Shown here: positions 14,411 to 18,555 of the stretch, one piece after another
Layout of the letters: each line of letters begins with the position of its first letter
Position numbering within the stretch: position 1 is the stretch's first letter
Origin: CAYOEZ01 sp964402955
Lineage (GTDB): Bacteria; Chloroflexota; DTOL01; DAOUCN01
Length of the DNA stretch: 18,555 bases
Direction: 5' to 3'
NCBI GenBank assembly: GCA_964402955.1
Contig: CAYOEZ010000076.1
Coordinates: 1 to 18,555, forward strand
Notes under the pieces: generated by a model
Database searches by the model: none
What the model was told of the DNA's origin: nothing
The model's input: the letters and a program-made list of their open reading frames with translations, nothing else
Position numbers and translations under genes: made by a program

Positions 14411-15274
14411 ATGAGCCAGCCGCACAGCCATGACGACGAAACAGAACCGATGACGCCGTTCTCGTCTGACCGCCAGGTCGCCGCGTCCTCGCTTCTCCCC
14501 GTCCCCCCATCTCCCCGTCCCCCCATCTCCCCATCCCCCTCTCCCCGTCCCCCCGTCTCCCATCTCCCTGTCACCGCGTCCTCGCGTCTTCGCGTCCTCG
14601 CGTCCTCAGTTCTCGACCTCCTCTTCCCGCCGCGTTGCGTGAGCTGCAAGCGGCTGGGGGGATGGTTCTGTGTGCGCTGCCGGCGGGCGGTCGAGTTCGT
14701 TGCGCCGCCGCTCTGTGTGCACTGCGGGCGAGGGATTGACAGTGGGACGGAGTGCTTTTCCTGCCGATCGCGCCGCCCGGCGCTCGATGGGCTGCGCGCG
14801 GCGGCCTATTTCAGCGGACCGCTGCGCGACGCCATCCATGCCTTCAAGTACAATGGCGTGCGTGAGCTGGCCGGCCCGCTGGGGGAAATCCTTTACGAGG
14901 GCTATCAACGCTACACGCTGAGCGCCAGCCTGCTTGTGCCCGTGCCCCTGCACAAGGCTCGCCACAGCCAACGGGGGTTCAACCAGTCGTTGCTCCTGGC
15001 CCAGCAGTTGGCCGCACGTGGCGGCCTGTCCGTGAGCCGGCACGAACTGCTGCGCACGCGCGACACGCCGTCACAGGTGGGGCTCGATGCAGCGGGCCGG
15101 CGCAAGAACGTGCTGGGGGCGTTTACCTGGCAGGGGACGTCTTTGCAGGGCCAGAGCGTGATGCTGATTGACGATGTGTGTACGACGGGAGCGACAATGG
15201 AGGCGTGCGCAGCGGCGCTGTTCAGTGCGGGCGCTCTGAATGTGTGGGGACTGACGCTGGCGCGCGAAAAATGA
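14411..15274 (+). CDS. comF: ComF-family phosphoribosyltransferase-like protein with repeat-derived N-terminus
   Basis: 287 residues. The ComF core begins near residue 66 (VLDLLFPPRC). Zinc-binding cysteine pairs follow at C76/C79, C87/C90, C102/C105 and C115/C118, then RRPALDGLRAAAYFSGPLR. The type I phosphoribosyltransferase domain has VPVPLHKARHSQRGFNQS (177-194) and the PRPP loop MLIDDVCTTGAT (251-262). ComF proteins take part in DNA uptake in competent bacteria and are otherwise poorly defined. Residues about 24-66 are Pro/Ser/Arg-rich and encoded by the right GACGCG/CCCCGT repeat tract. No in-frame ATG, GTG or TTG exists between Met14 and Val77, so the protein must start upstream of the repeats (14411 or 14450). 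Translation is probably coupled to the S23-family gene. Confidence 0.88.
   Translation: MSQPHSHDDETEPMTPFSSDRQVAASSLLPVPPSPRPPISPSPSPRPPVSHLPVTASSRLRVLASSVLDLLFPPRCVSCKRLGGWFCVRCRRAVEFVAPPLCVHCGRGIDSGTECFSCRSRRPALDGLRAAAYFSGPLRDAIHAFKYNGVRELAGPLGEILYEGYQRYTLSASLLVPVPLHKARHSQRGFNQSLLLAQQLAARGGLSVSRHELLRTRDTPSQVGLDAAGRRKNVLGAFTWQGTSLQGQSVMLIDDVCTTGATMEACAAALFSAGALNVWGLTLAREK
14482..14606. repeat. Right repeat tract, inverted relative to the left array
   Basis: It begins with one CGCGTCCT unit (14482-14489), continues with a 16-bp tandem repeat CCCCGTCCCCCCATCT (about 14497-14558, four copies, the third shortened) and ends with four CGCGTCYT units (14575-14606). The last four units are the reverse complement of the left-array unit, 30 of 32 bases complementary to 13955-13986. 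The tract is read in frame as the Pro/Ser/Arg-rich start of comF. Confidence 0.93.
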
Positions 15275-15364
15275 AAGGCGGAGGCGCGGGAGGCGCGCTA
15301 GTGTTCGGGAAGGCACTTGCCAGGGGACTCCATCGCCGTACGTGCTTACCCCGATCGCGAATAG

Positions 15365-15820
15365 CTACGTCGCTGTGGCGACGTCGTTCAGGTACAATAC
15401 CTCCACATCCGGAGTTGAGCGTAGTTGCCGATCGTTGGTGATGAAGAGCGTGGCCTCAGCGTCGAGACACGTTGCCACCTGCAGCGCGTCGGCCGGCTCG
15501 TAGCGCAGCCGCGCCCGCAGGCTGGCGGCGAGACGCACGATAGACGCTGTGATGTTGCACACCATCAGATTCGGGAAGTTGAGCAGGAGAACTTCGTATT
15601 CGTCTGCGACTTCAGGCCGATGTAGCCGCAGTGGTTGCACGGTGATCTCCATGATCGTAAGAACGGACGTTACAGCCATCAGGTCGCCGCGCGCCACGCT
15701 GCTGAGAATGCTCTGTGTCAGTGGGTGATACAAAGGATGGCGCTCAAAATGGTAGATGAAGACTGGCGTATCGATGCCGATGATGCGGTGTTTGGTCAGG
15801 ACGCTGGCAATGCGCTCCAT
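15365..15820 (-). CDS. PIN-domain ribonuclease toxin (VapC-like)
   Basis: 151 residues. The PIN active-site acidic residues are visible: D17 (GIDTPVFIYHFE), E58 (TIMEITVQP), D111 (PADALQVATCLD) and D130 (LFITNDRQL). PIN toxins of VapBC-type modules are Mg-dependent RNases, often cutting tRNA or rRNA, and are neutralised by an adjacent AbrB-type antitoxin. The gene starts inside the end of such an antitoxin gene with a 25-bp overlap, the typical coupled layout. Its C-terminal codons lie in a 7-bp hairpin at 15367-15384. The RNA target is unknown. The gene is convergent with comF. Confidence 0.92.
   Translation of the reverse strand: MERIASVLTKHRIIGIDTPVFIYHFERHPLYHPLTQSILSSVARGDLMAVTSVLTIMEITVQPLRLHRPEVADEYEVLLLNFPNLMVCNITASIVRLAASLRARLRYEPADALQVATCLDAEATLFITNDRQLRSTPDVEVLYLNDVATAT
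15367..15384. terminator. Short hairpin between convergent comF and PIN genes
   Basis: ACGTCGC (15367-15373) pairs perfectly with GCGACGT (15378-15384) around TGTG at the very end of the PIN gene. No U-tract is seen on either strand, so a role in termination is only possible. The 90 bp between comF and the PIN stop show nothing else. Confidence 0.3.
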
Positions 15821-16053
15821 TCTCTGCGCTCCGTCTCGATGTAGTCTGCCGCATCCACGTCGCTCCAGACATCGGCGTGAAGCCCGGCCATATGGGCCAC
15901 ATAATCCTCTGGCTCTGGCAGCAGAATGATGACGTTGCCGCGTACCTCAACCAGTAAGCGGTCGCCGCTTTTTATGCGCAGTTGCTCACGCACGCGCCGC
16001 GGCACGGCAATCTGATAGCGACTGCTTACCTTGACGGTTTGTCTCTGCCTCAT
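15796..16053 (-). CDS. AbrB/SpoVT-type antitoxin (VapB-like)
   Basis: 85 residues. The swapped-hairpin AbrB DNA-binding domain occupies residues about 6-48 (TVKVSSRYQIAVPRRVREQL, GDRLLVEV, NVIILLP). The C-terminal part, with DVWSDVDAADYIETERREW, matches the toxin-binding tail common in AbrB antitoxins paired with PIN proteins. AGGAGGAG lies just upstream of the ATG. By family the antitoxin blocks the PIN RNase and, with it, represses the shared promoter. Two TGCTAAGCA palindromes between promoter and start codon are the likely binding sites. Confidence 0.92.
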   Translation of the reverse strand: MRQRQTVKVSSRYQIAVPRRVREQLRIKSGDRLLVEVRGNVIILLPEPEDYVAHMAGLHADVWSDVDAADYIETERREWSALPAS

Positions 16054-16063
16054 GCTCTCCTCC

Positions 16064-16093
16064 TGCTAAGCAAGAACGCCTCTTTGCTAAGCA
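16064..16093 (-). promoter_or_regulatory. Twin operator of the toxin-antitoxin operon
   Basis: TGCTAAGCA occurs at 16064-16072 and 16085-16093. Each copy is a perfect palindrome around its central base, and the centres are exactly 21 bp (two helical turns) apart. The distal copy covers the predicted transcription start, and the proximal copy overlaps the ribosome site. This is a good fit for autorepression by the AbrB/PIN complex. Confidence 0.7.
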
Positions 16094-16094
16094 C

Positions 16095-16123
16095 ATGATA
16101 GCATATATGGGCTATTGATGCAA
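16095..16123 (-). promoter_or_regulatory. Promoter of the toxin-antitoxin operon
   Basis: On the minus strand TTGCAT (16123-16118), a 17-bp spacer and TATCAT (16100-16095) place the start near 16088, inside the first operator. Confidence 0.75.
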
Positions 16124-16130
16124 CATGCTG

Positions 16131-16160
16131 TTGACGCCAACGCCGCGCACGGTGTAGAAT
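16131..16160 (+). promoter_or_regulatory. Promoter of the beta-helix gene
   Basis: TTGACG (16131-16136), an 18-bp spacer and TAGAAT (16155-16160) predict transcription from about 16167. The -35 boxes of this promoter and of the opposing toxin-antitoxin promoter are only 7 bp apart. Confidence 0.65.
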
Positions 16161-16221
16161 GGGGCAACCGGGCGACGCCAGACGATGCGCTCAGCAAGAA
16201 CGAAAACACTGGGAGAATCTC

Positions 16222-18282
16222 ATGAACTTCTACGTTTCCCCCACCGGCAACGATTCCTGGTCCGGCCGCCTGCCCGATGCCAACACTGAACACAGCGATG
16301 GCCCGCTGGCAACAATCGCCAAAGCGCGCGATCTTGTGCGGGAAATGAAACTGTCGGGCAAGATCAGCAGCCCCGTCACCGTGTGGCTGCGCGGCGGTCG
16401 CTACCCGCTCAGCGCCCCGCTCGTCTTCGGCGCGGAGGATTCCGGCCCGATCACCTATGCCGCCTTCGAGGACGAAAAACCGATTATCGACGGCGGTGTG
16501 CCTATCGGCGGCTGGACGGTGGAAACGGTGGGCGGCGTCACGCGCTGGGTGGCAGACCTGCCCGACGTGGCCGCAGGCAAGTGGTCTTTCCGCTCACTGT
16601 TCGTCAACGGTCAGCGTCGCCAGCGCGCCCGCCTGCCCAAGCAGGGCTTCTACTGGATGCAGAACGTGCCGGGGACAACCTGGAGCAGTGCACTGTTCGA
16701 TGGCAGCAATACCTTCCAGTGCGCGCCCGGCGACATCAAGCCCTGGCGCAACCTGGCCGATGTGGACGTCGTCGCCTTCCACTACTGGGTCGAGGAGCGC
16801 ATGCCCATCGCCGCTTTCGACGCCGCAACCAACACTGTCGTCTCTTCACGCACGAGTATCTTTGCGCTGAAGGATGATGTGGCGGAGCGCTATGCGCGCT
16901 ACATCGTGGAGAATGTCTTCGAGGCGCTCAGCGAGCCGGGCGAGTGGTACCTCGACCGCACGACGGGCAAGCTCTACTACATCCCACTGGCTGGCGAGAC
17001 GCCGGACACGGTGCAAGCGTTTGCCCCGCGTTGTACTCAGTTGCTCAAGCTGGCAGGCAAACCCGATGAGGAGAAGTACGTTGAGTTCCTGCGCTTTGTC
17101 GGGCTGGCGTTTGAGCACTGCGACTGGCAGCAGCCGAAGGGTGGCGGCGAGCAGTTTGCGCGCTCCGACATCGACTACGCTGCTGCACCGCAGGCTGCCT
17201 ACAACGTGCCGGGCGCCATCTGCCTGGCCGGGGCGCGCTATTGCGCCATCGAAGACTGCACGATCGAGCATGTCGGCGGCTATGCCGTGGAGATCGTCGA
17301 TGGCAGCGCCGGCAATCGCCTCGCCGGCAATGAGATCAGCGACATGGGGGCGGGCGGCGTCAAGCTCAATGGGGCTGACGCAGCGGGCCCCGTGCTGCGG
17401 CGCACAGGAAACAACCGTGTCACAGACAACCACATTCATCATGGAGGCAATGTCTTCCACAGCGCCGTCGGTATACTCTCGGTGCACTCCTCTGGCAATA
17501 CGTTCAGCCACAACCACATCCACGATCTATACTACACCGGCATCTCCTGCGGCTGGGTGTGGGGCTACGCTGCCAGCGTCTCGCACAGCAATCGCATCGA
17601 GAAAAACCATATCCACGACATCGGTCAGGGCCTGCTGAGCGACATGGGCGGGGTCTACACGCTGGGGGTGCAGCCGGGAACGTTGATTCGTGGCAACCTC
17701 ATTCACGACGTCGAGAAGTGCAACTACGGCGGCTGGGCGGTCTATCTTGACGAGGGCAGCTCGCACATTCTGGTGGAGAACAACGTCTGTTACGCCACAA
17801 GCAGTCAAGGCTTCCACGAACATTACGGATGTGAGAATATCGTGCGCAACAATATATTTGCCTTTGGCCGCGAGGGGCAGGCATCGCTCAGCCGGGCCGA
17901 AGGGCACAACTCCTTCACGTTTGAGCAGAACATCGTCATAGGGCGAGAGCAGCCCATCTATGCCGCCGGCTACGCCGGGCAGTTGGAGAAACGCGGCTTC
18001 CGCAGCGACCTGAACTTGCTGTGGGATGTGTCTGGCAGCCTGCCGCGTGGTGAGAACGGGCAAAGCGACAAGAACGGTCACTGGATTGCTCTACGCACGT
18101 TCAGCCTTGACGATCTGCACGCGCTTGGTTACGATCGCCATTCTATCGTCGCCGATCCCATGTGCCGCGATCTGGCTCACTTCGATTTCACGCTGGCTGC
18201 TGATTCACCGGCGCTGGCGCTCGGCTTCAAGCCGATTGATCTGTCGGACGTGGGACCGCGAGCGGCGGGGAAGCGAGAGTAA
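16222..18282 (+). CDS. Right-handed parallel beta-helix protein, GH141-like candidate glycosidase
   Basis: 686 residues. It opens with FYVSPTGNDSWSG and PLATIAKARDLVRE, the usual cap of surface and secreted beta-helix carbohydrate enzymes. Residues 126-143 (LFVNGQRRQRARLPKQGF) and the DRTTGKLYYIPL segment (about 236-247) resemble GH141-type proteins. From about 330 to 560 run beta-helix coils with repeated N-x-IH motifs (NHIHHGG, NHIHDLY, NHIHDIG, NLIHDV) and GGWAVYLDEGSS. The end, DFTLAADSPALALGF, is typical for the class. No signal peptide is visible, so it acts in the cytoplasm or uses another export route. GGGAG precedes the ATG at 16222; an upstream in-frame ATG at 16159 overlaps the -10 box. 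The family fold is clear, but the substrate is not. Confidence 0.82.
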   Translation: MNFYVSPTGNDSWSGRLPDANTEHSDGPLATIAKARDLVREMKLSGKISSPVTVWLRGGRYPLSAPLVFGAEDSGPITYAAFEDEKPIIDGGVPIGGWTVETVGGVTRWVADLPDVAAGKWSFRSLFVNGQRRQRARLPKQGFYWMQNVPGTTWSSALFDGSNTFQCAPGDIKPWRNLADVDVVAFHYWVEERMPIAAFDAATNTVVSSRTSIFALKDDVAERYARYIVENVFEALSEPGEWYLDRTTGKLYYIPLAGETPDTVQAFAPRCTQLLKLAGKPDEEKYVEFLRFVGLAFEHCDWQQPKGGGEQFARSDIDYAAAPQAAYNVPGAICLAGARYCAIEDCTIEHVGGYAVEIVDGSAGNRLAGNEISDMGAGGVKLNGADAAGPVLRRTGNNRVTDNHIHHGGNVFHSAVGILSVHSSGNTFSHNHIHDLYYTGISCGWVWGYAASVSHSNRIEKNHIHDIGQGLLSDMGGVYTLGVQPGTLIRGNLIHDVEKCNYGGWAVYLDEGSSHILVENNVCYATSSQGFHEHYGCENIVRNNIFAFGREGQASLSRAEGHNSFTFEQNIVIGREQPIYAAGYAGQLEKRGFRSDLNLLWDVSGSLPRGENGQSDKNGHWIALRTFSLDDLHALGYDRHSIVADPMCRDLAHFDFTLAADSPALALGFKPIDLSDVGPRAAGKRE

Positions 18283-18294
18283 GAGGCGACGCCA

Positions 18295-18338
18295 ATGTAG
18301 AGTGCAGAGGGTAGAGTGATCCCTTATGCACTCTACAT
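18295..18338. terminator. Bidirectional terminator-like hairpin between convergent genes
   Basis: A perfect 12-bp inverted repeat, ATGTAGAGTGCA (18295-18306) with TGCACTCTACAT (18327-18338), lies 12 bp after the beta-helix stop and 2 bp before the stop of the convergent PIN gene. There is a 20-nt loop and no long U-run. Confidence 0.6.
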
Positions 18339-18340
18339 CT

Positions 18341-18555
18341 TTACGGCCATTCGTCGCAAACGAACTTCTTGAACTGCGAGACTGATATCACTGTTGTGCT
18401 ACCGATCTTGTGAGCGCCATCGAAATCGCGATCCCCCGTGACGAAGTAGTCTGCATCTGTGGCCAGAGCGCACGCCAGGAAAATCGCATCCTTCTGGTCA
18501 CGAGGGAACGAGACAGTGTCCTGTACTTCAGCAATCGTCACCAACTTACTGAAAA
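18341..18555 (-). CDS. PIN-domain protein, C-terminal part (partial)
   Basis: The frame is open to the window edge, and 71 codons including the stop are visible on the minus strand. VQDTVSFPRDQKDAIFLACALATDADYFVTGDRDFDGAHKIG carries the second half of a PIN nuclease site (the D of KDAIFLACA and the TGDRDF acidic pair). The pattern best matches the COG1569-type putative toxin branch. The start codon and any antitoxin gene lie beyond the window, so pairing cannot be checked. No start inside the visible part is proposed. Confidence 0.8.
   Translation of the reverse strand, partial: FSKLVTIAEVQDTVSFPRDQKDAIFLACALATDADYFVTGDRDFDGAHKIGSTTVISVSQFKKFVCDEWP

Noticed and set aside
13955..14606. CRISPR array or diversity-generating retroelement
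   Set aside because: The 8-bp units are contiguous with no spacers and no cas genes. The S23-family protein resembles Avd, but there is no reverse transcriptase and no template/variable repeat pair.

Overview
The window is GC-rich, gene-dense bacterial chromosome. The gene set is mostly housekeeping. Taxonomic clues are indirect: two lipoproteins with long Thr/Pro/Ser-rich linkers, a T-box-controlled thrS, a chromosomal DnaD-like/DnaC-like pair and purine-rich GACGCG tandem repeats. Together they fit a Chloroflexota (Anaerolineae-like) genome, but no marker here proves that.

Layout. Positions 1-2675 read on the minus strand: a cut-off secreted beta-propeller-like gene with its own promoter, the thrS terminator, thrS (a ThrRS without the TGS domain), a REP-like hairpin, a T-box leader, and tRNA-Val(GAC) with a sigma70-type promoter. 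From a divergent promoter near 2790 the plus strand carries glmU, a DnaD-like gene, a DnaC-like helicase-loader ATPase and prs, tightly packed as one operon (2844-6956). After a hairpin come a glycosidase-like lipoprotein, cdd, pcp and deoC (7043-10078), then a strong promoter and a large transketolase-like enzyme (10232-12571). A seven-bladed WD40 lipoprotein follows (12724-13953).

Positions 13955-14606 are the most unusual stretch. A four-helix-bundle (23S rRNA intervening-sequence/S23 family) gene sits between inverted arrays of an 8-bp RRGACGCG repeat. The right array lies inside the start of comF and encodes its abnormal N-terminus. On the minus strand follows an AbrB/PIN (VapBC-type) toxin-antitoxin pair with two palindromic operators exactly 21 bp apart. 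Diverging from it is a 686-residue right-handed beta-helix protein (GH141-like). The window ends in the C-terminal half of a second PIN gene on the minus strand.

How the genes may work together. GlmU and Prs supply cell-wall and nucleotide precursors. Cdd, DeoC, the transketolase-like enzyme and Prs all touch nucleoside/pentose-phosphate metabolism: deoxynucleoside salvage yields glyceraldehyde-3-phosphate, transketolase interconverts pentose phosphates, and Prs uses ribose-5-phosphate. The DnaD-like/DnaC-like pair looks like a host replication-initiation module, because it is embedded in housekeeping genes and no phage genes are nearby. The lipoprotein and beta-helix enzymes suggest polysaccharide use. 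All assignments come from reading motifs by eye; no database search was run.
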